This document shows, piece after piece, positions 9,354-20,000 of a stretch of DNA of 64,000 nucleotides. The notes under the pieces were generated by a model, which saw only the letters and a program-made list of their open reading frames with translations, had not been told where the DNA came from and did not search any database. The stretch covers positions 2,528,001 through 2,592,000 of the forward strand of contig CP001769.1 of NCBI GenBank assembly GCA_000024525.1, written 5' to 3'. The stretch is from Spirosoma linguale DSM 74 (GTDB lineage Bacteria; Bacteroidota; Bacteroidia; Cytophagales; Spirosomataceae). The first letter of the stretch is position 1. Every line of letters begins with the position of its first letter. Made by a program: the position numbers and the translations under genes.

Positions 9354-12254
9354 ATGAAACATATCGTTTTTACTACAAGAATATGTGCCCTTCTGACCCT
9401 ATCCACGCTAGGGGCAATGGCACAGACCAACCAGAAAGTAGAGGCCAGATCATCGGCCGAGGGCTACCAGGCCCCCGTGGCCGTGGCCGACACGAACAGG
9501 CAGGAGATCGTTCCGGTCGGGATCGAGGATAGGGCCAGTCTGGTAAACGTGGCCTTTCGAACGGTGTCCAGAAAAGACCTGCCGGGTGGGGTGTCGGCTA
9601 TTAATCTACCCGCCCTGTTGCAAAAGAACTACACAACCGGCGCACTGGACAACCTGAGTGCGTTTGTTGGTGGATTTAACGGCAACAACATCTGGGGTAT
9701 GGGCGAGTATATGGTCCTGATCGATGGGGTGCCCCGCAGTGCCACGACCGATATTCACCCAACAGAAATTGAGCAGATCACCGTATTGAAAGGGGTGGCA
9801 GCGCTGGCACTTTATGGCAGCCGGGCGGCTAAGGGGGTTATTCAGATTACCACCAAACGGGGCGTCGCCAATGAAAAACGGATCAACGTTCGGGTCAATA
9901 CAGGCTTGCACGTACCCAAAGGCTACCCCAATTATCTGGGCTCCGCCGAGTACATGACGCTGTACAACGAAGCCCGACAGAACGACGGCCTGACGCCCCT
10001 GTACAATCAGGAAACCATCTGGAACCACTATGCCGGTACAAACCCATACCGGTACCCGGACGTCAATTATTACTCGCCCGAGTACCTCCGGAAAGTCTAC
10101 AACCGAACGGACGCCATCACCGAAATATCCGGGGGCAACTCCCGCGCCCGGTTTTATACCAACATCGGGTTTACTCATTCAAACTCGTTACTTAAAGTTG
10201 GCGAAGCACAAAACGACAACAACACCCGGCTGAACGTTCGCGGAAACATTGATGTACGGCTCAACGATAACATCACGACCTCGATCGATGCGTCGGCTAT
10301 TTTTGGCAACAACCGCTTTGCGCACGGCAACTACTGGACCAATGCCGCTACGTTACGTCCCTACCGCTTTTCGCCCCTGATTCCGGTCAGCATGATCGAG
10401 GAAAGCGACCAGCCGTCGCAGCTACAGATTCAAAACAGCAATTACCTCATCGACGGTAAATACCTGCTAGGGGGTACGCAACAGCAGCTGACGAACCCCT
10501 TTGCCGACATGTATGCGGCCGGGTATAACAAGGGTACCACGCGGCAGTTTCAGTTTACCAACGTGATCAAAGTAGACCTGCGTAAGGCGCTGCCCGGCTT
10601 GTCTTTTTCCAGCCGCATTGGTGTAGATTATTCCACATCGTATAATCTGGCGTTCAATAACCAGTACGCGATCTATGCCCCGACCTGGAACAACTACGCG
10701 GGCACCGATCTGATCAGCAGCATGCAGAAGTTTGGCGAAGACCGCAAGAATGGGGCGCAGAACGTGAGCAATAGCTGGCGGCAACAGACGCTCTTTTTCT
10801 CGGGTCAGTTCAACTACCTGACCAGGATCAACGATGTGCACAACATCAGCGCTATACTGGTCGGTACCGGCCACCAGCGTTCCGAAACCAGCGCGTACCA
10901 CGCCACCCAAAGCCACGTTAACCTGGGTCTGCAACTGGGCTATAACTACCGGCAGAAATATTACCTTGATTTTAGCGGGGCGCTGCTGCATTCGGCCAAA
11001 CTACCTCCGGGCAACCGGCAGGCGTTTTCGCCAACGCTGTCGGCAGGCTGGCGCATCAGCGAAGAGGCCTTTCTGGCAGGTTCGTCCATTGTCAGCAGTC
11101 TGAAGCTAACGGCATCGGCCGGTATTCTGCATACCGACCTCGACATTCCCGGCTACTACCTGTACAAGGGCATCTTTACACAGTCCGACGGAACCTGGTA
11201 CAGCTGGCGCGATGGCACCCTGACCCGAACGACCGATTCGCGCCGTGGTGAAAACAACGATCTTTTCTTCGCCCAGCGTAAAGAGATCAGCGTCGGGGTT
11301 GACGGGTCGTTCTTTCAGCAACTGATTTCGGTGAATGCCAATTTCTTCATCAGCCGGATGAACGGTATCGTAACGCAGGCCGCTACCATTTATCCTAACT
11401 ACTTCGTGACAGGATTTCCCCAGAGCTCATTCATTCCCTACGTGAATTACAACAACGACCAGCGCAGCGGCCTCGATTTCAATCTGAGCCTGAACAAGCA
11501 GCTCGGACAGGTTGCCTGGACGGTCGGGATGGCCGGAACGGTCTACAGCTCGAAGGCCACCAGACGCGCGGAGAACTACGAGAATACCTATCAGAACCGC
11601 GTGGACAAGCCACTGGATGCCATTTTTGGCCTGCAAAGTAACGGACTCTTTGCCGATCAGAATGACATTGCCGCTAACGCTACGCAGTCGTTTGGTCAGG
11701 TGAAGCCCGGCGATATCAAGTACATAGATCAGAACGGCGATAACCTCATCGACAGCCGCGACGAGGTGTACCTGGGCCGGGCGGGCTGGAACGGGTCGCC
11801 GTTTTCGTTTGGGGTGCATGCAACGGCCCGATGGAAAAACCTGACCGTCTTTGCCATCGCCACCGGCAATCAGGGAGCCTACTCACAGAAGAACAGTTCG
11901 TATTTCTGGATTCGGGGGGATGATAAATATTCGGCGGCCGTTCGGGATCGCTGGACGCCCGAAACCGCAGCCACGGCAACCTACCCACGGCTCACCAGCC
12001 TGAACAACGACAACAACATCCGCACATCCGACTTCTGGCTCTACCGCAACAACCGGATCAATCTGGCCAAGGTACAGGTGACCTACGCGCTTCCGGGCAG
12101 GATGCTACCCGCTAAGTTCATTCGTGACCTGAACCTCTACGCCAGCGGTTCCGATCTGCTGACCATCGCCAAAGAACGGCAGATCATGGAAATGAATATT
12201 GGCGGGGCACCCCAGACCCGATTCTTCAACCTGGGCTTAAATGCAGCATTCTAA
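9354..12254 (+). CDS. SusC-like TonB-linked outer-membrane transporter (second copy, no N-terminal CarboxypepD_reg domain)
   Basis: This is a second SusC-family outer-membrane transporter, 966 residues. A signal peptide ends near AMAQ (about residue 24). Unlike the first copy there is no CarboxypepD_reg-like domain. About 70 residues of linker lead to LPGGVSAINLPALLQKNY and a plug with FVGGFNGNNIWGM, MVLIDGVPRSA and SRAAKGVIQITTKRG. The rest is barrel, ending FFNLGLNAAF. I do not see a clear TonB box in the linker, so how it couples to TonB is uncertain. Its SusD partner starts 32 bp downstream. Two different SusCD pairs in one locus are known from Bacteroides arabinoxylan loci, which suggests import of differently decorated or sized xylo-oligosaccharides. 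Confidence 0.93.
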   Translation: MKHIVFTTRICALLTLSTLGAMAQTNQKVEARSSAEGYQAPVAVADTNRQEIVPVGIEDRASLVNVAFRTVSRKDLPGGVSAINLPALLQKNYTTGALDNLSAFVGGFNGNNIWGMGEYMVLIDGVPRSATTDIHPTEIEQITVLKGVAALALYGSRAAKGVIQITTKRGVANEKRINVRVNTGLHVPKGYPNYLGSAEYMTLYNEARQNDGLTPLYNQETIWNHYAGTNPYRYPDVNYYSPEYLRKVYNRTDAITEISGGNSRARFYTNIGFTHSNSLLKVGEAQNDNNTRLNVRGNIDVRLNDNITTSIDASAIFGNNRFAHGNYWTNAATLRPYRFSPLIPVSMIEESDQPSQLQIQNSNYLIDGKYLLGGTQQQLTNPFADMYAAGYNKGTTRQFQFTNVIKVDLRKALPGLSFSSRIGVDYSTSYNLAFNNQYAIYAPTWNNYAGTDLISSMQKFGEDRKNGAQNVSNSWRQQTLFFSGQFNYLTRINDVHNISAILVGTGHQRSETSAYHATQSHVNLGLQLGYNYRQKYYLDFSGALLHSAKLPPGNRQAFSPTLSAGWRISEEAFLAGSSIVSSLKLTASAGILHTDLDIPGYYLYKGIFTQSDGTWYSWRDGTLTRTTDSRRGENNDLFFAQRKEISVGVDGSFFQQLISVNANFFISRMNGIVTQAATIYPNYFVTGFPQSSFIPYVNYNNDQRSGLDFNLSLNKQLGQVAWTVGMAGTVYSSKATRRAENYENTYQNRVDKPLDAIFGLQSNGLFADQNDIAANATQSFGQVKPGDIKYIDQNGDNLIDSRDEVYLGRAGWNGSPFSFGVHATARWKNLTVFAIATGNQGAYSQKNSSYFWIRGDDKYSAAVRDRWTPETAATATYPRLTSLNNDNNIRTSDFWLYRNNRINLAKVQVTYALPGRMLPAKFIRDLNLYASGSDLLTIAKERQIMEMNIGGAPQTRFFNLGLNAAF

Positions 12255-12286
12255 CCAGCTTCAATCCATCTGGCTAGCCAACACTT

Positions 12287-14032
12287 ATGAAAAAATACCT
12301 ACCTGTCCTGATCGCCACGAGCCTGTCCCTTACGGGCTGCGCTGATCTGCTGAAACCTGAGGTTGAAAATCTTCCGGGCAAGGAGGCCATGTATAAAGAG
12401 GTGACATTTGCCCAGGGGTTCCTGCTCAATGGGTATACCCGCCTGCCTGGCCTGTCATTCAACGATGTGGCCACCGACGATGCCGTCAGCAACGATAAAA
12501 ACAACGCTTTCCAGAAAGTCGCCACCGGCCAGTGGACGGCCAACTTTAACCCCGCCGACCAGTGGGTCAACAGTATGGCGGCCATTCAATACCTGAATAC
12601 CATGCTGGCGGAGGTCGATAAAGTAACCTGGGCCATCGACCCCAAAGCCGCCCAGATGTTCAGGGACCGGATCAAGGGCGAAGCCTACGGCCTGCGTGCG
12701 TTCTACATGTTTCAACTGCTGCGGGCCCACGGCGGCTGGTCGGGCGGGGGCGAGTTGCTGGGCGTTCCGATCCTGACCAAACCACAGGATACGAACTCCG
12801 ACTTCAACCAGCCCCGCGCCACCTTCGAAGCCTGTATGCAGCAGTTCTACAGCGACATAAAGCAAGCCGAAACCCTACTGCCACTCGATTACGAAGACGT
12901 ATCAACCGCTGGTCAGGTGCCATCTCAATATGCGGGTATCAGCCCGGAAGAATACACCCGGGTGTTCGGGCAGTATTCCCGGCTCCGGCTGACGGCCCGC
13001 ATTGCGAAAGCCATCCGAGCCCAGGCAGCCCTTCTGGCGGCAAGTCCGGCTTACAAGACCGGCACGACCACCACATGGGCCGATGCCGCCAATTATGCCG
13101 GTGAAGTCCTGAAACTCATTGGCGGGCCTGACCGACTGGCGGCCAATGGCGGAACCTGGTACGACAACCGTACCGAGATCAACAGCCTCGGCGCGGGTAT
13201 CAACCCGCCGGAGATTCTGTGGCGGGGCGACGCGTCGAACAGCCGGAATCTGGAAGAAGACAACTACCCACCGTCGCTCTTCGGCCGGGGGCGGATCAAC
13301 CCCACGCAGAACCTGGTCGATGCATTTCCAATGGCCAACGGATACCCCATTTCGGCATCGGCGAGTGAGTACAGAGCCCAGGCACCCTACACCAACCGCG
13401 ACCCTCGTCTGCAACGCTATGTAGTGACCAACGGCAGCACAATGGGGCCATCCAACACCGTTATCCGGACCGAAACGGGCGCTGGTAACGATGCCGTCAA
13501 TCAGATCGAAACATCGACGCGTACGGGCTATTACCTGCGAAAACTGCTCCGGGCTGACGTAAACCTAAACCCCATTGGGGCCAATGAGCAGCGGCATTAC
13601 ACGGCCCGCATCCGGTATACCGAGATCTTCCTGATCTACGCCGAAGCGGCCAACGAGGCCTGGGGTCCCGACGGACAGGGGACGTTTGGTTTCTCGGCAC
13701 GCGATGTGATCCGGGCGATCCGCAAACGGGCCGGCATCGGTACAACCAACAACGACGCCTACCTGACCTCGGTGCAGAGCCAGGCCGACATGCGTCAGCT
13801 GATCCGGAATGAACGTCGGCTGGAGCTGTGCTTCGAAGGATTCCGGTTCTGGGATCTGCGTCGCTGGAGCGAAAAACTAACCGAAACGGCCAACGGCATC
13901 CAGATCACGAACGGAAACTATGCCGTTATCCCGGTCGAAAACAGAGCGTTTGCGGCCTACATGAACCACGGCCCGATCCCATATGGCGAAATGCTCAAAT
14001 GGAAGGCACTCGTTCAAAACAAAGGCTGGTAA
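12287..14032 (+). CDS. SusD/RagB-type surface glycan-binding lipoprotein (second copy)
   Basis: This is the lipoprotein partner of the second transporter, 581 residues. The lipobox is SLTGC (Cys18). N-terminal SusD-like motifs include AAIQYLNTML and IKGEAYGLRAFYMFQLL. The C-terminal RagB/SusD segment shows IRYTEIFLIYAEAANEAWG, VIRAIRKRAGI and NERRLELCFEGFRFWDLRRW. It sits 32 bp after SusC2 and 28 bp before the DUF1735 gene, so all are probably one transcript. It is clearly diverged from the first SusD, which fits a distinct ligand preference; that last point is inference. Confidence 0.94.
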   Translation: MKKYLPVLIATSLSLTGCADLLKPEVENLPGKEAMYKEVTFAQGFLLNGYTRLPGLSFNDVATDDAVSNDKNNAFQKVATGQWTANFNPADQWVNSMAAIQYLNTMLAEVDKVTWAIDPKAAQMFRDRIKGEAYGLRAFYMFQLLRAHGGWSGGGELLGVPILTKPQDTNSDFNQPRATFEACMQQFYSDIKQAETLLPLDYEDVSTAGQVPSQYAGISPEEYTRVFGQYSRLRLTARIAKAIRAQAALLAASPAYKTGTTTTWADAANYAGEVLKLIGGPDRLAANGGTWYDNRTEINSLGAGINPPEILWRGDASNSRNLEEDNYPPSLFGRGRINPTQNLVDAFPMANGYPISASASEYRAQAPYTNRDPRLQRYVVTNGSTMGPSNTVIRTETGAGNDAVNQIETSTRTGYYLRKLLRADVNLNPIGANEQRHYTARIRYTEIFLIYAEAANEAWGPDGQGTFGFSARDVIRAIRKRAGIGTTNNDAYLTSVQSQADMRQLIRNERRLELCFEGFRFWDLRRWSEKLTETANGIQITNGNYAVIPVENRAFAAYMNHGPIPYGEMLKWKALVQNKGW

Positions 14033-14060
14033 CGTATCCCACAACTAATCAATCAAGAAG

Positions 14061-15092
14061 GTGAAGAAGCTACATACGCTCTTATTACTGGCAGGAATGA
14101 CGGTGTTTAGTTCCTGCAAGAACGAGGAATGGATTTTTCCGGACTTCGAATATACCACGGTCTATTTTGCCTATCAGTCGCCGGTACGTACGATCACGCT
14201 CGGCGAAGACCTCTACGATACCTCGCTCGACAATGCACGCAAGTGCAAAATTATGGCAACCAAAGGCGGGGCCTACACCAACAATACGGACATTACCGTC
14301 GATATTTCCGTGGACAACTCCCTGTGTGACAGGTTACTGTTCGGCAATAATGGTCAGAAGGTAATGCCCATGCCGACCAGCTACTACAGCCTGGCATCCA
14401 ACCAGATCGTCATTCCTAAAGGTAGTATTTCGGGCGGGGTAGAGGTGCAGCTGACCGACGCGTTCTTCGCCGATCCAGCCGCGATCAGAAACACGTACGT
14501 GATACCGGTGGTGATGAATAAGGCGCAAAATGCCGATTCGCTGCTTCGGGGTAAAACCACCCTGGCGGCTCCCCGCCGAACGGTAGGCAGCGACTGGGAT
14601 ATTACCCCGAAAGATTATATCCTTTACGCGGTGAAGTACGTGAACCCCTGGCACGCAACGTACCTGCGTCGCGGCAAGGATGTGATTACGGGAAAAGACG
14701 TCAATACAGCCATCAACAAGACGCAGGTGCGCCGGGGTGCCTACATCGAGAACAGCGAAGTCTGTAACCTGACAACCCGCTCGCTCCAGCAGGTCGTATT
14801 CACCAACGCCATCAAAGCCACCGATGGCCGCGACATGCCTTTTCGGCTCATCCTGAGTTTCGACGAAGTCAACAACTGCACCATCACCACCGATGCCACA
14901 GACTACACCGTGAAAGGAACCGGGAAGTTTGTGAAGAAAGGCGACCTCAAGAGCTGGGGCAATCAGGACCGCGATGTACTTCACCTCAACTACGAGGTTG
15001 ATTTCAAGGACGCACACCTGACCACCACCGATACGCTGGTTGTGCGAAACCGGGGCGTCGTGGCCGAAACCTTTATTCCGGTATACCAGTAA
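14061..15092 (+). CDS. DUF1735-type surface lipoprotein, probable auxiliary glycan-binding protein
   Basis: This 343-residue lipoprotein starts at GTG. The lipobox is TVFSSC (Cys about 19), followed by a BT_3987-like DUF1735 beta-sandwich (FPDFEYTTVYFAYQSPVRTI ... NQIVIPKGSISGGVEVQL ... NTYVIPVVMNKA). The second half (GSDWDITPKDYILYAVKYVN onward, about 175-343) looks like the DUF5627-type lipocalin-like domain often fused to it. Such proteins sit after SusD genes in xylan loci and are thought to be surface glycan-binding proteins. It lies 28 bp after SusD2 and 23 bp before the xylanase gene. The domain call is from memory of the family, and direct carbohydrate binding is inferred. Confidence 0.82.
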   Translation: MKKLHTLLLLAGMTVFSSCKNEEWIFPDFEYTTVYFAYQSPVRTITLGEDLYDTSLDNARKCKIMATKGGAYTNNTDITVDISVDNSLCDRLLFGNNGQKVMPMPTSYYSLASNQIVIPKGSISGGVEVQLTDAFFADPAAIRNTYVIPVVMNKAQNADSLLRGKTTLAAPRRTVGSDWDITPKDYILYAVKYVNPWHATYLRRGKDVITGKDVNTAINKTQVRRGAYIENSEVCNLTTRSLQQVVFTNAIKATDGRDMPFRLILSFDEVNNCTITTDATDYTVKGTGKFVKKGDLKSWGNQDRDVLHLNYEVDFKDAHLTTTDTLVVRNRGVVAETFIPVYQ

Positions 15093-15115
15093 GCCACCTT
15101 CAACCTCTTAGAACG

Positions 15116-16792
15116 ATGACATCTCTAAAAACGATAACCCTGCTAACGCTCCTCACGGCGCTGTCGGCGGCCTGTCGGACCGATAAAAGCGAGTTTGTGC
15201 TGGCTAAGCCCGAAAGCGTGGCCACGCTGGAACCGATCAATAAGTATGACGCACTGAAGACCTATCTCAACACGGGCGACAATCCCAACTTTAAGCTGGG
15301 GGCGGGCGTTGGATTGTCCGATTACCTGGCGAAGGGCGTGGTGTACCGGATGATCAACAGCAACTTTAACGACATCACCCTTGGTTACGAAATGAAGCAC
15401 GGGGCCGTTGTCAAAGCCGATGGTAAGCTGGATCTGACCAACGTGACCAACCTGCTCAAGGCCGCTCAGGCGGCTGGCGTTAGCGTGTATGGGCATACAC
15501 TCGCCTGGCACGCCAACCAGAACGCGTCCTACCTCAACAGCCTGTTGCTGACCGGTGTCGACTTCGACCCGGCAGATAAACGCGTGAATTATGCGAACGG
15601 CTCCTTCGAACAGAACCAGACTGGGTGGAACTCCTGGGGTGGCTCAAGCACCCGCGACATTATCAACACGGGGCTGGTGGGCACCAAAAGCCTGCGTTTT
15701 ACGCACACATCCAAAGCCAATCCCTGGGATGCCCAGATCGCCCTCGACTTCAGCCCGTCGCCAATACCCGTGGGCGAGTACACCCTGTCGTTCTTCGTCC
15801 GGTCCGATGCGCCCGGCAAATTCCGCTGCTCAACGGTGGGTAGCGGTGCCGACGTGCAGTACCAGCCCGACGTAATCACGACCACAACCTGGCAGTATGT
15901 GGAATGGGACATTAAATCGGCGGGTACCCTTTCGGCGCTACGCTACGACATGGGGACCACACCCGGAACGTATTACCTCGACGAGGTTCGGCTGAATCCT
16001 AAGTCAACCCTTTATAAAAAGCCCGTTATCCTTCAGCTGAGCGCAGACGAAAAAACGCGGATCATCGGGGGCGCGATGGACAAATGGATTTCGGAGATGG
16101 TGACCCAAACCAAGCCATATGTAAAGGCGTGGGACGTGGTCAATGAGCCTATGGACGATGCCAAACCCAGTACGCTGAAAACCGCAGCGGGTCGGGCTGC
16201 TCTGGCCACGGACGAATTTTACTGGCAGGATTACCTGGGCAAAGATTACGCCGTTCGGGCCTTTAAACTGGCTCGTCAGAATGGCAATGCAGACGATATA
16301 CTGTTTATCAATGACTATAACCTGGAATACGATCTGAACAAGTGCCAGGGATTGATCGACTACGTCAGGTACATTGAAGCCAACGGAGCTAAAGTAGACG
16401 GCATCGGCACGCAGATGCACATGAGCCTCGATACCAAACGGGAAAATATCGATCAGATGTTTCGGCTGCTGGCGGCCACGGGCAAAATGATCAAGATCTC
16501 TGAGATGGACATAGGTATTGGTACGGGAATCAAGACAGCCGCAGCTACGCCAGCCCAGTACAAAGCACAGGCCGAGTTATACGAGTACACGATCAAAAAG
16601 TACATGGAGCTCGTACCGGCCAAACAACGCTACGGCATCACGATGTGGAGCCCGATGGATAGCCCCGACGGGTCCTCGTGGCGGGCTGGTGAGCCAATTG
16701 GCCTCTGGAAACGCGATTACACCCGAAAACAGGCTTATGGTGGTTTCGCCAATGGGCTGGCGGGCCGGAATGTAAGCGCTGATTTTAAATAA
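15116..16792 (+). CDS. GH10 endo-1,4-beta-xylanase lipoprotein with inserted carbohydrate-binding module
   Basis: This is a glycoside hydrolase family 10 xylanase, which cuts internal beta-1,4-xylosidic bonds with retention. The N-terminal lipobox LTALSAAC (Cys20) puts it on the cell surface or outer-membrane leaflet. The catalytic barrel is split. The first part (about 40-150) carries GHTLAWH (126-132). A CBM4/22-like beta-sandwich (about 155-305, NGSFEQNQTGWNSWGG ... YYLDEVRLNP) is inserted. The barrel then resumes with WDVVNEPM, where Glu344 is the acid/base, and KISEMDIGI, where Glu463 is the nucleophile. This insertion layout matches gut Bacteroides Xyn10A-type xylanases, here with a single module. 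It ends the SusCD operon; a strong hairpin follows. Confidence 0.95.
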   Translation: MTSLKTITLLTLLTALSAACRTDKSEFVLAKPESVATLEPINKYDALKTYLNTGDNPNFKLGAGVGLSDYLAKGVVYRMINSNFNDITLGYEMKHGAVVKADGKLDLTNVTNLLKAAQAAGVSVYGHTLAWHANQNASYLNSLLLTGVDFDPADKRVNYANGSFEQNQTGWNSWGGSSTRDIINTGLVGTKSLRFTHTSKANPWDAQIALDFSPSPIPVGEYTLSFFVRSDAPGKFRCSTVGSGADVQYQPDVITTTTWQYVEWDIKSAGTLSALRYDMGTTPGTYYLDEVRLNPKSTLYKKPVILQLSADEKTRIIGGAMDKWISEMVTQTKPYVKAWDVVNEPMDDAKPSTLKTAAGRAALATDEFYWQDYLGKDYAVRAFKLARQNGNADDILFINDYNLEYDLNKCQGLIDYVRYIEANGAKVDGIGTQMHMSLDTKRENIDQMFRLLAATGKMIKISEMDIGIGTGIKTAAATPAQYKAQAELYEYTIKKYMELVPAKQRYGITMWSPMDSPDGSSWRAGEPIGLWKRDYTRKQAYGGFANGLAGRNVSADFK

Positions 16793-16827
16793 GAGCAGCG
16801 GTCCATAACCTAATGGGTCAATGAACG

Positions 16828-16867
16828 GCTTTTCGTCATTCTGCCATTAGCGTGGATGACGAAAAGC
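16828..16867 (+). terminator. Perfect 12-bp hairpin after the xylanase gene
   Basis: GCTTTTCGTCAT (16828-16839) pairs perfectly with ATGACGAAAAGC (16856-16867) across a 16-nt loop, 36 bp after the xylanase stop. There is no long T-run after it, so it may terminate the SusCD-GH10 transcript or protect its 3' end. It separates that operon from the regulator/GH43 unit. Confidence 0.6.
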
Positions 16868-17025
16868 TGCGTTTCGGAGAGTCAACATTTACTTGTACGA
16901 TTTTTAGAAAGAGTATAAATCCCCCTAAAAAGCATATGATCAGTGTGGCCGTAATCAGCGTCGTCCTTTCGGGCCGGTAAACGCCGATGCAGGCCACTCC
17001 CGTGTAACAACTCAACGTATCATAC

Positions 17026-20000
17026 ATGCTCTTTAAACGTTTACTAGTTCTCCTTTGGCTGTGGTGGCCATGCATCGTTTCAGGCCAGTCGGGTAAGCTG
17101 TTCACGGTCGAAACGGGCCTGTCGGGCAGTCTGGTCACGGACATCCATCAAGACCAGAGTGGCTTTGTCTGGATAGCCACCGAAGACGGATTGAACCGAT
17201 TCGACGGGATAAAATTCACGGTCTACCAGCACAGCAAAAAAGATACGACCAGCCTGCTGAACAACCAGATTCATGCGCTCTTTGCCGACAAAAGCGGGCG
17301 CATGTATGTTGGCTCCACCGAAGGGCTCCAATATTACGACCCGGCCACCGATGCCTTCCACACCATACCGCTAAAACTGCCCAACGGGCAATCGATCAAC
17401 GCCAGTGTGTCGACCCTGTGCCAGCGAAAAAATGGCGATGTGCTGGTGGGCACCTCCGGTCACGGCACCTTCAAACTAATCCGAAAGGGCCCCCTCTTGT
17501 TTGGCCGGAAAGTACTGGCAAATGCGCCCAGCGAAATAATTATCAGGATTCTGGAGGATACCGAGCAAAATCTCTGGGTATCGACGGAAGATAAGGGCCT
17601 CTATCGATTCAGCGGCCAGTCGGTGAACGCGTATTTCGTATCCAAGAAATCGCAGAACAACATCATCAGCAGCATCTGCCAGGATCGTTATGGACGGCTG
17701 TTTGTGGGCAACATGAGCAGTGGTTTGTACCGCTACGACCCGGCCAGTAACACCTTCCTGTCGATTCCTTACAACGGGCGCACCGACCTGCCGGTGGCCG
17801 ATCTGCTCGTCAATCGAAACAATCAGATCGTTGTGGCCACCAGCGGGAAAGGCATGAAGTATTTCGATCCGGTGTCCGACAAAATTCTGGACCTGGAATC
17901 CAGCGTGACCAGCTTCGATTTTTCGCGAACCAAAGTGAACACCATGCTGGAAGATCAGGCCGGTAACATCTGGCTTGGTATTTATCAGAAAGGCCTGCTG
18001 CTGCTGGCGGGTAACACCAACCGCTTCGGGTATATTGGCTACAAATCGGTGAGTCGCAAGTCGATTGGATCGAGTGCCGTTATGGCTCTGACGCAGGATA
18101 CGCAGGGAACCGTTTGGGTAGGCACCGACAGCGATGGCCTGTTTGCCTTACCGGCCACCAGCAACGCCAGTGTTCATTACCTGACGGATAAGGAAGGCGG
18201 TACGGCCCCATCGAACATTCTGACGATTCACGAGGACTCCCAAAAAAATCTGTGGCTCGGCTCGTACCTGACGGGCTTGTCCCGCTTCGATCGCAACACC
18301 GGGAAAAGCACCTACATCGACAAGCTGGTCGATAAACGGGGCGACAACGTACAGCGTGTGTTCAGTATTAAGGAAGATGCCCGCCAACGGCTTTGGATCG
18401 GCACGATGGGTTCCGGTGTTTTCCAGCTGGACCTACGGTCGGGGGCGGTCAAAAACTTTGAAGCCTTACCCGGCAAGCTCTACCGGCCCGAACTCAACTA
18501 CATTCCGAACAGCTGGATCAACTGCCTGCTCGTTACGAAAGACAATAAACTATTCATCGGCACCTTCGACGGGCTGGGCTGTCTGGACCTCGACACCGAA
18601 AATTTCGTATCTACGCTGGGTACGAATCGGTTGATGGCCGGTACCGTCGTGTACTCACTCTACGAAGACAATAAGGGCAATTTGTGGATAGGCACGTCGC
18701 AGGGACTGAAAAAAATGAACCGTTCGACGAAGGAAATCACCTCGTTCGACGCGGACCAGGGCTTACCCGGCAACTTCATCTGGGCCATACAAGGTGATAA
18801 GATGGGCGATCTCTGGCTCAGCACCAACCGGGGACTTTCGAAGATGGATGTCGACTCCAGCACGTTCACTAATTTCTATTCCTCGGATGGGCTGCAGGGG
18901 AATGAATTTAGTCGGGGAGCCTCGCTCAACACCAGCAGCGGGGAGTTGTTTTTCGGTGGCGTGAACGGCATTTCCTATTTCAAGCCCGACGAAGTCCGCG
19001 TTGCCAACAAGCGGCTGACGGTGCGAATCGTTGACCTGTTTATCCGAGACAAACCCGTTAAGAAGGGAATGCTGTCGGGCAGTTTCCAAGTGGTCGATAC
19101 CACCGTTACGAACGCTACCGAATTTAATCTGGCTCACCATGATAACTCGTTTACGCTGGAATTCTCGACCATGGATTTCATCGATGCTGAGCGGGTAGCC
19201 TACCAATATTCAATAAACAACAACGATTGGGAGGAATTAAGACCCGGTTCTAACCGGCTAACCTTCGATAATCTGTCGCCGGGCCGGTACGAATTTCAGC
19301 TACGGGCAAAATTCAACAGCGCCGTTTCAGAGATTCGGCAGGTAACGGTCATCGTCCATCCGGTCTGGTATTTATCGACCTGGGCTAAACTTGTTTACGC
19401 GCTACTCTTCCTGTTGCTGGGTATACTGATTGCCCGAATTATCAAAAACCGGCGACAGGCAAAAGCGGAATTTCTGGCGCACCAGCGTCAGGAAGAAATC
19501 AACGAAGCCAAGCTTCAGTTTTTCATAAACATCGCCCATGAGATACGGACTCCCCTAACGCTGGTGGTCAGTCCGCTGCAAAAACTCATTACTACCGATC
19601 AGAACGAGGAACGCGGCCATCTGTACGACATTATGGGGCGTAACACAAAACGAATACTGGATCTGGTGAACCAGCTCATGGACATCCGGAAAATTGAGAA
19701 GGGGCAGATGACGCTGCAACTCGCCCAGATTGAGATGACCCGGTTTACGAAAGAAGTTTGTCAGCTTTTTGAGGAACAGATTCTTTCGAAACAAATTCAG
19801 TTTATCCTGGACGTTCCGCCAGAGCGGATTTTTGCCCGCATCGACCCGCAGAATTTCGACAAAGTACTGATCAATGTATTGTCCAATGCGTTCAAATTTA
19901 CCCCTTCTGGCGGCACGATCCGGGTGGCGCTGACCGTGGGCCATTCTGAAACGGCGGATAGTCAACCCGATTTAGCGATTGCCATCGAAGATTCGGGACA

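Noticed and set aside
16921..16936. CCCCCTAAAAAGCATA upstream of the HTCS gene as a fourth copy of the three-box motif
   Set aside because: Only one C-box is present, with no helical repeats and no TTTGT at the right distance.
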